Source: Treponema sp. (GTDB lineage: Bacteria > Spirochaetota > Spirochaetia > Treponematales > Treponemataceae). From it: 9,836 nt of DNA. The DNA is taken from contig JAEDED010000038.1 of NCBI GenBank assembly GCA_016293495.1, positions 1 to 9,836 of the forward strand, written 5' to 3'. The notes beneath the pieces were generated by a model, which was given only the letters and a program-made list of their open reading frames with translations, ran no database searches and was not told where the DNA came from. This document shows, one piece after another, positions 1 to 5,783 of the stretch; the first letter of the stretch is position 1; every line of letters starts with the position of its first letter. The translations under genes and the position numbers were made by a program.

Positions 1-654
1 TTTGAAGCTCTTGCAAAAGGATTTGTTCGATTTAAAGATATTCTCTCCCAGTCTCAGGTTTCAAGTTCTCCAACACTGGTCGATGTTCTTGATAAGTTAA
101 TAAGCATGGATATCGTTGTAAAAGAATCTCCGATTAACGATGAAAATAACAAGAAAAAGGCCGGCTATTATATTTCGGACCAGCTGACTTTATTTTATTT
201 CAAATATATTTACAGGAATCTTTCCCGCCTTGCAGTTATGGATTCAGAAGTTTTTTATGATAAATTTATTGAAACTGATTTTGAAGAGCATTATGTACCT
301 CTGACTTTCGAACAGGTTTGCAAACAATTTTTGATTCGTAAGAATCGTTCTGGAGAATTAGAGGACTCATTTGTGAAAATTGGAAAATATTGGTATGACG
401 ATCCGGCAAATCACAAAAACGGTGAGTTTGATGTGGTCACCGAAAATGATAACAGTTATATTTTCTACGAAGCAAAATTCCGTGATAGTGAAATAGATAA
501 AAACCTTATCTGGAACGAAATTCAACAGGTGAACAGCACCGGTTTAGTTTGCAGCAAATATGGATTTTTCTCGAAATCAGGTTATAAAGAAATTGATGAG
601 GCTTACAAAAAACAGCTGATTCTTTATGAATTGAAAGATTTGTATAAGGAATAA
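1..654 (+). CDS. ATP-binding protein with C-terminal DUF234 domain (3' part only)
   Basis: The reading frame is open from the first base of the window, so the gene starts upstream and only the last 217 residues are visible. The first ~50 visible residues resemble the winged-helix linker of this family (RFKDILSQ, then LVDVLDKLISMDIV). Next come YYISDQLTLFYFKYIYRN and a C-terminal module with KIGKYWYDD, GEFDVV and FYEAKF. That D...ExK arrangement on a beta-hairpin is the PD-(D/E)XK-like pattern of DUF234, the tail of archaeal-type AAA ATPases. The NTPase domain with Walker motifs should lie before the window. The role of these proteins is poorly known, and a nucleic-acid-linked function is inferred from the nuclease-like fold. 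The gene ends 6 bp before a hairpin at 661-689. The ATG at position 106 is internal. Confidence 0.8.
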   Translation, partial: FEALAKGFVRFKDILSQSQVSSSPTLVDVLDKLISMDIVVKESPINDENNKKKAGYYISDQLTLFYFKYIYRNLSRLAVMDSEVFYDKFIETDFEEHYVPLTFEQVCKQFLIRKNRSGELEDSFVKIGKYWYDDPANHKNGEFDVVTENDNSYIFYEAKFRDSEIDKNLIWNEIQQVNSTGLVCSKYGFFSKSGYKEIDEAYKKQLILYELKDLYKE

Positions 655-660
655 TCGGAT

Positions 661-689
661 TGACCTCCGGGGTAGTTGCAAGGAGGTCA
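661..689 (+). promoter_or_regulatory. 8-bp hairpin containing a Shine-Dalgarno sequence in its 3' arm
   Basis: Arms TGACCTCC (661-668) and GGAGGTCA (682-689) pair perfectly around a 13-base loop. The 3' arm holds AGGAGG at 681-686, the ribosome binding site of the broken gene that follows, and the 5' arm carries the matching anti-SD. No T-tract follows, so this is not a typical intrinsic terminator. It could hide the ribosome binding site or simply mark the end of the ATPase transcript. Confidence 0.4.
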
Positions 690-694
690 TGATA

Positions 695-905
695 TTGAGC
701 AACAATATTGAGCAAATTTCCCTTAATTTTGATTTTAATGAGGCGCAAAAAAACAGTATCTGATTGAATACAAAATATATCCTGATTTTAGATGTTTATG
801 ACAGAATAAGCACGCTCATGATGAAGAGTTCAAAATAAAAAATCCTTACAAAAGAGAACAATTCCTTCCTGTGCTCTATAAAGGAGTGGGTGGTCTTGCA
901 AAACC
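695..905 (+). pseudogene. Degraded gene remnant, unknown family, frameshifted and truncated
   Basis: A strong AGGAGG (681-686) sits 8 bases before a TTG at 695; an in-frame ATG at 689 is too close to it. The frame reads LSNNIEQISLNFDFNEAQKN and stops at 761-763. Shifting frame by one base at the seven-A run (about 747-753) continues as QYLIEYKIYPDFRCL, a single TGA at 799-801, then EEFKIKNPYKREQFLPVLYK and GVGGLAKPT. Two lesions therefore explain an otherwise coherent, well-biased protein start. At about 905 the frame runs into the antisense of the repair-gene remnant, so the 3' part is lost. I do not recognise the family. An alternative is that the short TTG ORF (695-763) is a genuine small peptide, but the matching frame beyond the A-run makes decay more likely. 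Confidence 0.45.
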
Positions 906-909
906 AACA

Positions 910-1106
910 TGCCTTCTGAATCGTCTTGTTGCGTTCTTTTACAGTTTCATCATCTTTTGTTTTGTAAAGTTCCTTTGTAAAAGCGTGACATTTTGGAACT
1001 CTTACACCAATAAATGTTTCAATAGAAATTCCAGGCATAAGATTTGCCTGGAATTTTTTGCTTATTCTTTGTCCTCAAATTCAAAAAGTCTATCTAAAAT
1101 TTTCAT
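910..1106 (-). pseudogene. Internally deleted DNA alkylation repair (AlkD-like) gene remnant
   Basis: Read from an ATG at 1106 this gives MKILDRLFEFEDKE, then a TAA stop (1062-1064). A frame change of 2 bases follows, then ISIETFIGVRVPKCHAFTKE and LYKTKDDET, and after VKER the motif NKTIQKA. The intact gene at 2128-2820 has MKITDRLFELQDKE, ETFIGVRVPKCHAFAKELYK and, some 150 residues later, NKTIQKA. The remnant therefore joins residues ~1-55 to residues ~205-211 of the family, with the middle deleted. The catalytic region (the W and D of NWAVCD, the R and W further on) is missing. Three independent lesions, a stop, a frameshift and a large deletion, exclude activity. The homology ends near 910, where the plus-strand remnant ends too. 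No ribosome binding site is visible before the ATG. Confidence 0.8.
1026..1056. repeat. Perfect 12-bp inverted repeat (hairpin) followed by T-run
   Basis: Arms 1026-1037 and 1045-1056 (AAATTCCAGGCA / TGCCTGGAATTT) are exactly complementary around the 7-base loop TAAGATT. A T-run at 1054-1059 completes a terminator-like shape on the plus strand. The structure lies inside the repair-gene remnant and coincides with its frameshift. The intact paralogue has only an imperfect inverted repeat at the equivalent place. It could now act as a terminator for plus-strand transcription entering from the ATPase gene. Confidence 0.7.
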
Positions 1107-1175
1107 AATCTACGCTAAATTATGATCATAACTAATAACAAAGACGCTACTGGCTATTTTATTGAAAAAGAAATC

Positions 1176-1961
1176 TTACTCAATAGATGAAATCGAATTT
1201 GGAATATCTGAATTTGTAACAAGCTCTATTGTTTCTGGTTTTAAAATATTGATTTCAAAAAGTTTCTCTTTCTTATCAAGATTTTCTGCAGCAAGAGCAA
1301 TTGATTTTTCAATTAAATCTGGAAAAAGTTTTTGTATTTCCTCTTTGTCTTTTACTTTCGTCATATCCATTAATGGCAAAGCATAGATTGCATGTATTTC
1401 TTTTTTCAATTCTGATTTTTTATCGTAAATATAAATGATTGTCTCTGCCATCGGTTTTACAGGTTTTTCAAATTCATCTGTTTTTCGAAATAAAGCAACT
1501 CCTGCATTAATACTGACTTTTAAAAAATATTTGCATTTAAGTTCCTTTGCTACAGCACTGTAAACATCACTGGCATAATAAACAGCATCATCTTCTGAAT
1601 CTGCTAATATTGCATCTAATATTGATTTTTTCCCTAAAAGCGTATCAGTAACATTTTTTCGTTTTGCCTTTTTTTCGGCCTTTTCTTTTACTTTAACATA
1701 AATTTCGTTTACACGTTCCTGATCGACAAAAGTAAAACCACCCTCAGCCTGAAGATAGTTAGAAACCAGTTCGCGAGCTTTAGAAGCTGTGTACGTTTTA
1801 GCATTTCCACTTACAGATACTTTGTAAAGTGCAGCAGGTGAATATTTTACGCCCACTGCTTGACTCGGTGTTAAATTCTTTTTCGGTGCTGCATATGTTG
1901 CTGAAAATAGTGAAAGTGTAATTCCAAATGCAATGATACCTTTTTTCATCATTAATTTCAT
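1176..1961 (-). CDS. Exported protein of unknown function, possibly CsgG/LpoB-like fold
   Basis: This is a 261-residue protein. The ATG at 1961 was chosen over the upstream in-frame ATG at 1997 because GGAGG lies 5 bases before it and it begins directly with a Sec signal peptide: MKLMMKK, a hydrophobic stretch at residues 8-20, and probable cleavage at TYA|AP (residues 24/25). It has no lipobox cysteine, so it should be soluble in the periplasm. The mature part shows YTASKARELVSNYLQ, GGFTFVDQERVNEIY, a Lys/Glu-rich helix at about residues 90-102, and AKELKCKYFLKVSIN. This order (helix, then 'f.fvDqerv', then 'akylv.v') resembles the CsgG/LpoB/TolB-N type alpha-beta fold, but the resemblance is weak. 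It is monocistronic with its own promoter (1998-2026). Its 5' end faces the repair gene 3' end 166 bp away. Confidence 0.75.
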   Translation of the reverse strand: MKLMMKKGIIAFGITLSLFSATYAAPKKNLTPSQAVGVKYSPAALYKVSVSGNAKTYTASKARELVSNYLQAEGGFTFVDQERVNEIYVKVKEKAEKKAKRKNVTDTLLGKKSILDAILADSEDDAVYYASDVYSAVAKELKCKYFLKVSINAGVALFRKTDEFEKPVKPMAETIIYIYDKKSELKKEIHAIYALPLMDMTKVKDKEEIQKLFPDLIEKSIALAAENLDKKEKLFEINILKPETIELVTNSDIPNSISSIE

Positions 1962-1997
1962 ATACTCCTCCAATACGAAACATATTATTCTTTTCAA

Positions 1998-2026
1998 ATT
2001 TTACACCCAGTTATTTTTTTTAGCAA
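1998..2026 (-). promoter_or_regulatory. Sigma-70 type promoter of the exported-protein gene
   Basis: On the minus strand TTGCTA (2021-2026, 4/6 to consensus) is followed after exactly 17 bases by TAAAAT (1998-2003, 5/6). Transcription would start near 1990, giving a leader of about 30 bases before the ATG at 1961. The same box types and spacing occur before the Lrp-family gene. Confidence 0.55.
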
Positions 2027-2127
2027 GGAAAATTTCTTTTCTCTCATCAGACGTCACTATTTTGTTTTTTTTTTATCACCCTTAAATAATTTTATTTCAT
2101 CGTTGTCTTTTACTTTCAAAAATCTTC

Positions 2128-2820
2128 TTACCTCTTCAACCCAAGCAAATAGGCCTTCTGTTCCTCGGCAATCCGATAGCTTTCCCGCGCCTTCTGAATC
2201 GTCTTATTATGCACCCAGTTGCCAAGCACACCGCTTTCAATCACCCCAATCGTCGCATCCCACTGCTTAGCAAGAGCCGTCGCAAAATACCAGGCAATCA
2301 TCATGTTCACATAATATTCCTCAGACTTAACGCCCGCCACAATCTTAAGGAACTCCGCATCGAATTTATCATCTAGATAAAAGTTCATCAGCATCTCAAT
2401 ACCAAATCGACAGGTATAAACATGATTTGACTTTACCCACACCTTAATCTTCTTAATCAGAAGGTCAGTATTTTTCTTAAACGCCTTCGGCTTCATCGTG
2501 TCGCACACAGCCCAGTTATCAACATATGGCAAAAAGGCTTCGACCATCTCAATGGCCTTATCATATTCCTTGACTTCAGAAATAATTGAACCGTGAAGCA
2601 TGTTCTCGTCAAAATATTTATGTGGGAGTTTCTCAAGGAATTTTGAAAGCGCCCTTTGTGTTTCAGCATCCTCGGCTTTATAAAGTTCCTTTGCAAACGC
2701 ATGGCACTTAGGAACACGCACACCGATAAACGTTTCCAGTGGAACTCCGGGCGTAAGCTTTGCCTGAAAGGCCGCGTACTCTTTATCCTGCAATTCAAAA
2801 AGTCTGTCTGTGATTTTCAT
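2128..2820 (-). CDS. DNA alkylation repair protein, AlkD-like (HEAT-repeat DNA glycosylase)
   Basis: This 230-residue protein is about the usual length for the DNA_alkylation (AlkD/AlkC) family. These enzymes are all-helical HEAT-like glycosylases that remove alkylated bases such as 3-methyladenine and 7-methylguanine in the cytoplasm. Visible family features are ETFIGVRVPKCHAFAKE near the N-terminus and VDNWAVCD (W103, D107), which keeps the W-x3-D spacing of the Bacillus AlkD catalytic pair. R138 in YTCRFGIEML and W177 in MMIAWYFATALAK match the other substrate-cleft positions. The C-terminus carries NKTIQKARESYRI. CCCTCC at 2824-2829 is the complement of the ribosome binding site, 3 bases before the ATG. 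A perfect TATAAT (2846-2851 on the complement) serves as -10. It is transcribed divergently from the GNAT fusion. A broken paralogue lies at 910-1106. Confidence 0.9.
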   Translation of the reverse strand: MKITDRLFELQDKEYAAFQAKLTPGVPLETFIGVRVPKCHAFAKELYKAEDAETQRALSKFLEKLPHKYFDENMLHGSIISEVKEYDKAIEMVEAFLPYVDNWAVCDTMKPKAFKKNTDLLIKKIKVWVKSNHVYTCRFGIEMLMNFYLDDKFDAEFLKIVAGVKSEEYYVNMMIAWYFATALAKQWDATIGVIESGVLGNWVHNKTIQKARESYRIAEEQKAYLLGLKR

Positions 2821-2845
2821 ATTCCCTCCGTGTTGAACTATGTTT

Positions 2846-2894
2846 ATTATAAACCAGTATTTTAAGTTTTAAAACTACACTTTCATGTTATAAT
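2846..2894. promoter_or_regulatory. Divergent promoter pair around a shared 12-bp palindrome
   Basis: The minus-strand promoter has TATAAT at 2846-2851 for the repair gene. The plus-strand promoter has TATAAT at 2889-2894, extended by TG at 2886-2887, for the GNAT fusion. Between them lies the perfect palindrome AGTTTTAAAACT (2865-2876), whose centre is 18-19 bases from each -10. Both -35 positions therefore fall inside it and neither matches consensus well. A dimeric regulator or activator binding here could control both genes. That last step is inference. Confidence 0.5.
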
Positions 2895-2911
2895 ATTCCA
2901 TGGAGAATAAA

Positions 2912-3844
2912 ATGGAAATAATCGAATATTTTACCTGTGATAACCAGGACCACTGGCTTTCAGAAATTAAAAAATCAGATTGGGAAGCAGCCCAGCTTCT
3001 TTATGAGCTTCTCTCAAAAGGAACTTTTAAGGACACAGTAGGCGCTGCCAGCCTTGTATTTCTTCTGACTGACGGCGATTCCCTTGTTTCCTTCTGTACT
3101 TTTTCAACCTTTGATGATGTCCAGCCAACCGACCTCACTCCATGGATCGGCTTTGTATACACATTCCCCGAATACCGCGGTCATCATTATGTAGGCCGAC
3201 TTATCGAACATATCGAAAACATCGCTACCGCAATGGAAAAAGAATACATCTACATTTCGACAGACAAAGATGGCCTTTACGAAAAGTACGGCTATGATTT
3301 TTTCAAATTCCTCAAAGACATCCACGGCGAAGATTCCCGCATTTACAGAAAAAAACTTTCGGCTGATGATGGAACAAAGGAAGAACGCAAAACCCTCGGC
3401 GCAGCCGCAAAATCTAAAATCATAGAAACAGCAAAAGCTTCCTGCCTTGACATGACAGCCCCATGCGGTTTCAGCTGCAATCACTGCTTTCTCGGCCAAT
3501 GGTGCGGCGGCTGCCGTTCCTCATTCTGCATCTGTTCCTATGCCACAGTCTGCGCTCACGGAAACTGCACAAACTTTATCTGTTCCCGCGACAAAAATCT
3601 CGACGGGTGCTGGGAATGCACCGAAATCGAAACCTGCAAAAAAGGCTTCTATGGCCTCGAATCAAAAGATGCTAACGTCTCCAAAAGCAATGCCCTCTTC
3701 ATCAAAAAACACGGAAAAGAACTTCACCAGAAAGCCCTCACCAATCTCCATAAATTCCACACCCTCGATGAAATGCAGGAAGTACTACCCGGAGATATTA
3801 AAGAGAACATCAAGTTTCTCGAAGGCTATATGAACAAGGATTAA
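2912..3844 (+). CDS. GNAT N-acetyltransferase fused to a cysteine-rich DUF3795-type domain
   Basis: The protein has 310 residues from the ATG at 2912, which has GGAG 6 bases upstream. An in-frame ATG at 2900 has no ribosome binding site and sits at the predicted transcription start, so it is less likely. Residues ~1-150 form a GNAT fold. WIGFVYTFPEYRGHHYVGR (about 78-96) is motif A with the R-G-x3-G acetyl-CoA pyrophosphate loop, followed by YISTDKDGLYEKYGYDFFK. After a charged linker, residues 185-242 hold 13 cysteines in CxxxC, CxxC and CxC arrangements (APCGFSCNHC, WCGGC, GCWECTEIETC), matching the DUF3795 zinc-cluster type. The tail (about 255-310) is helical. The acceptor substrate cannot be told from sequence. 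The Cys-rich part probably binds zinc or an Fe-S cluster. Confidence 0.85.
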   Translation: MEIIEYFTCDNQDHWLSEIKKSDWEAAQLLYELLSKGTFKDTVGAASLVFLLTDGDSLVSFCTFSTFDDVQPTDLTPWIGFVYTFPEYRGHHYVGRLIEHIENIATAMEKEYIYISTDKDGLYEKYGYDFFKFLKDIHGEDSRIYRKKLSADDGTKEERKTLGAAAKSKIIETAKASCLDMTAPCGFSCNHCFLGQWCGGCRSSFCICSYATVCAHGNCTNFICSRDKNLDGCWECTEIETCKKGFYGLESKDANVSKSNALFIKKHGKELHQKALTNLHKFHTLDEMQEVLPGDIKENIKFLEGYMNKD

Positions 3845-3900
3845 TATAAGGAAATTTAGAAAGCTCAACTTCATCAGCACGAATCCCGTTCCTCAAACCA

Positions 3901-4008
3901 ACAATAGGCCGTTAGGCCGTCATAATCCGTGTGTGGCCCCCCCAACTGACATAGGTCGTCAAACCGAAAAAAATCCGTGTGGCATCCCCAGAACAGACAA
4001 AGGTCCCC
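3901..4008. repeat. Imperfect 48-bp-period intergenic tandem repeats
   Basis: The motif ACA(A/T)AGG recurs at 3901, 3949 and 3997. AATCCGTGTG recurs at 3924 and 3972. Both show a spacing of 48 bases, and C-runs follow each AATCCGTGTG. This makes two fairly clear units and a partial third. The block is markedly richer in GC than its AT-rich surroundings and contains no convincing ORF. It lies between the GNAT fusion and the Lrp operon promoter and may be a decayed dispersed repeat. No good intrinsic terminator for the GNAT gene is seen; a 6-bp hairpin at 4018-4032 is weak. Confidence 0.5.
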
Positions 4009-4051
4009 ATCCCCCAAAATTCCTTTGGAATTCATTTTCATACTTATATAA

Positions 4052-4090
4052 TTGCAAATTCGACCGATAATTAATAAAATATTCTATAAT
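4052..4090 (+). promoter_or_regulatory. Promoter region of the lrp-aminotransferase-TPR operon
   Basis: TTGCAA (4052-4057) and TAAAAT (4075-4080) are separated by 17 bases, the same design as the promoter at 1998-2026. A second -10, a perfect TATAAT, lies at 4085-4090 without a good -35. Either would give a short leader before AGGTGG at 4106-4111. The dense AT tracts here are also typical of Lrp-family binding sites, so autoregulation is possible. Confidence 0.5.
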
Positions 4091-4119
4091 AAAAAAATAT
4101 TCAAAAGGTGGTTTTTAGT

Positions 4120-4605
4120 ATGGAAGAAATTCTCGAATTATTACGCGAAAACGCTCGTCTTTCAGTTGAAGACATTGCAGCAATGACAAAAAAGACTCCA
4201 GAAGAAGTCAAAGCAATTATCGCGAAATTAGAAGCGGACGGAATTATCTTAAAATACGCGGCCATCGTAAACCCAGATAAGAATGTCGGTGCAAAACAGA
4301 AAGTCTGCGCAGAAATTCAGATTCAGGTAACACCACAGCGTGAACACGGATTCGATAGACTCGCTGACAAAATTTATAGATTCCCACAGGTTAAGTCTCT
4401 CTATTTGATGAGCGGCGGATATGATCTCAAAGTAATTATTGAAGGTGACAGCCTTCAGGAAGTCGCGTTCTTTGTTTCTAACAAACTCGCCACAATGGAT
4501 GGAGTTCGTTCTACAAAGACTTGCTTCATCCTTAAAACTTACAAAGAGAACGACGTACTTTACGTCGAAGATGAACGCGACCGCCGCGAAGGAGCTATGG
4601 CTTAA
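4120..4605 (+). CDS. Lrp/AsnC family transcriptional regulator
   Basis: This is a 161-residue protein, typical for the family. The ATG at 4120 is preferred because AGGTGG lies 8 bases upstream; the in-frame GTG at 4108 overlaps that ribosome binding site. Residues ~1-50 form the winged helix-turn-helix (LSVEDIAAMTKKTPEEVKAI, then LEADGIILKYAAIVNPDK). Residues ~62-140 form the RAM/AsnC effector domain (VCAEIQIQV, MSGGYDLKVIIEG, MDGVRSTKTCFILK), which binds amino acids and drives oligomerisation. The stop codon overlaps the next ATG by one base (TAATG). That aminotransferase is probably its main regulatory target, and the arrangement recalls yugG-yugH of Bacillus subtilis. An acidic/basic tail (DERDRRE) follows the RAM domain. 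Confidence 0.92.
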   Translation: MEEILELLRENARLSVEDIAAMTKKTPEEVKAIIAKLEADGIILKYAAIVNPDKNVGAKQKVCAEIQIQVTPQREHGFDRLADKIYRFPQVKSLYLMSGGYDLKVIIEGDSLQEVAFFVSNKLATMDGVRSTKTCFILKTYKENDVLYVEDERDRREGAMA

Positions 4606-5777
4606 TGAATACAAGAGAAGACAGACTTTCACAGTCTATGAAAAATATCCCGCCCTCGGGAATCCGTAAATTTTTTGAAATGCTTATCGGACATGATGAC
4701 GTAATTTCACTTTCAGTTGGTGAACCGGACTTTCCGACACCCTGGGCAATCCGAGAAGAAGCATTCTATCACCTCGAAAAAGGACACACATCATATACAT
4801 CAAACTGGGGTTTAATCGAACTCCGCGAAGAAATTGCAAAATATATGCAGCGCTATGGAATGTTCTACAACCCTCAGAACGAAATCCTCGTAACAGTAGG
4901 TGCATCTGAAGGCGTTGATGCAGTTCTCCGTGCTATCTTAAATCCTGGTGACGAACTCATCGTAGTTCAGCCTTGTTACGTAAACTACACACCGCTTGCA
5001 GAACTCTGCAATGCAAAAGTAGTTCCACTTGATTCAAGCGTAAACGGCTACTACCCGACTGCAGACCAGATCAAAGCCCTCATTACCCCAAAGACAAAAG
5101 CCATCATGATGTGTTCACCAAACAATCCGACTGGTACAATGATTCCTCGCGAGGAACTTGAAAAAATCGCAAAGGTAATCCAGGAAAACAAAATCTGGTG
5201 TATCTCTGACGAAATTTACTGTGAACTTGCATACGACGGATTCGAACACGTTTCAATCGGTTCTTTCTCTGGAATGAAAGATTACACAATCATCCTCAAC
5301 GGTTTCTCAAAATCATTTGCAATGACAGGATGGCGTATCGGTTACATCGCAGCACCAGCAGAAGTACTCGAACTCGTTGTTAAGCTTCACGGTTATAACA
5401 CAATCTGTGCACCAATCTTCAGCCAGTACGGAGCTGTTGAAGGACTCAAGAACTGTTTCAAAGACGTAGAAAAAATGCGAGTAAGCTATCAGCAGCGCAG
5501 AAACTATATGTACAAATGCTTTACTGATATGGGACTTCCTGTTCCAGAACCAACAGGTGCTTTCTATATGTTCCCTGATATCAGTTCAACAGGACTTACT
5601 GACGAGGAATTTGCAACACAGCTTTTCCAGAAATATAACGTTGCAGTTGTTCCAGGAAGCGTATTCGGTCTTGGAGGCAAAGGACACATCCGCTGTTGTT
5701 ATGCTACAGCTATTGATAAAATTAAAATCGCAATGGAACGCATTGCTCAATTCGTAAAGGAATTAACAAAGGAGTAG
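4605..5777 (+). CDS. Class I/II pyridoxal-phosphate aminotransferase
   Basis: This is a 390-residue cytoplasmic PLP enzyme of fold type I, full length for the aspartate aminotransferase subgroup. Visible motifs are SVGEPDFPTP (37-46), TVGASEG (97-103) for phosphate binding, SPNNPTG (171-177) with the PLP-contacting Asn, and SDEIY (201-205) with the pyridine-N Asp. The Schiff-base lysine is K236 in GFSKSFAMTGWRIGY, and R363 in HIRCCYA is the substrate carboxylate-binding arginine. All catalytic residues are present. Substrate specificity cannot be fixed from sequence; related enzymes use aromatic amino acids, aspartate or alanine with 2-oxoglutarate. Its start overlaps the regulator's stop by one base, with GGAG at 4591-4594, suggesting translational coupling. 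No specific gene symbol is justified. Confidence 0.93.
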   Translation: MNTREDRLSQSMKNIPPSGIRKFFEMLIGHDDVISLSVGEPDFPTPWAIREEAFYHLEKGHTSYTSNWGLIELREEIAKYMQRYGMFYNPQNEILVTVGASEGVDAVLRAILNPGDELIVVQPCYVNYTPLAELCNAKVVPLDSSVNGYYPTADQIKALITPKTKAIMMCSPNNPTGTMIPREELEKIAKVIQENKIWCISDEIYCELAYDGFEHVSIGSFSGMKDYTIILNGFSKSFAMTGWRIGYIAAPAEVLELVVKLHGYNTICAPIFSQYGAVEGLKNCFKDVEKMRVSYQQRRNYMYKCFTDMGLPVPEPTGAFYMFPDISSTGLTDEEFATQLFQKYNVAVVPGSVFGLGGKGHIRCCYATAIDKIKIAMERIAQFVKELTKE

Positions 5778-5783
5778 AAGTTT

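Noticed and set aside
871..1125. 84-residue plus-strand ORF
   Set aside because: It is the antisense of the repair-gene remnant joined to the end of the other remnant, so it is not an independent gene.
2059..2160. Minus-strand frame after the repair gene stop (…FLKVKDNDEIKLFKGDKK…)
   Set aside because: It looks protein-like but has no start of its own and overlaps the authentic repair-gene C-terminus (LLGLKR). Lys-rich reading is expected from A-rich DNA.
3104..3499. 131-residue minus-strand ORF with many Cys and Phe
   Set aside because: It is entirely antisense to the GNAT/DUF3795 gene, whose motifs and ribosome binding site are clear.
3901..4008. CRISPR-like array
   Set aside because: The repeats are imperfect with no clear repeat/spacer boundary, only 2-3 units exist, and no cas genes are present.
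4018..4032. Hairpin AATTCC-TTT-GGAATT as terminator of the GNAT gene
   Set aside because: It has only 6 AT-rich pairs and no U-tract, lies 170 bp after the stop, and is too weak to call.
5104..5289. Minus-strand ORFs inside the operon (also 4249-4632, 4684-4905, 6264-6467, 6971-7165)
   Set aside because: They are shadows of well-supported plus-strand genes, without ribosome binding sites or family motifs.
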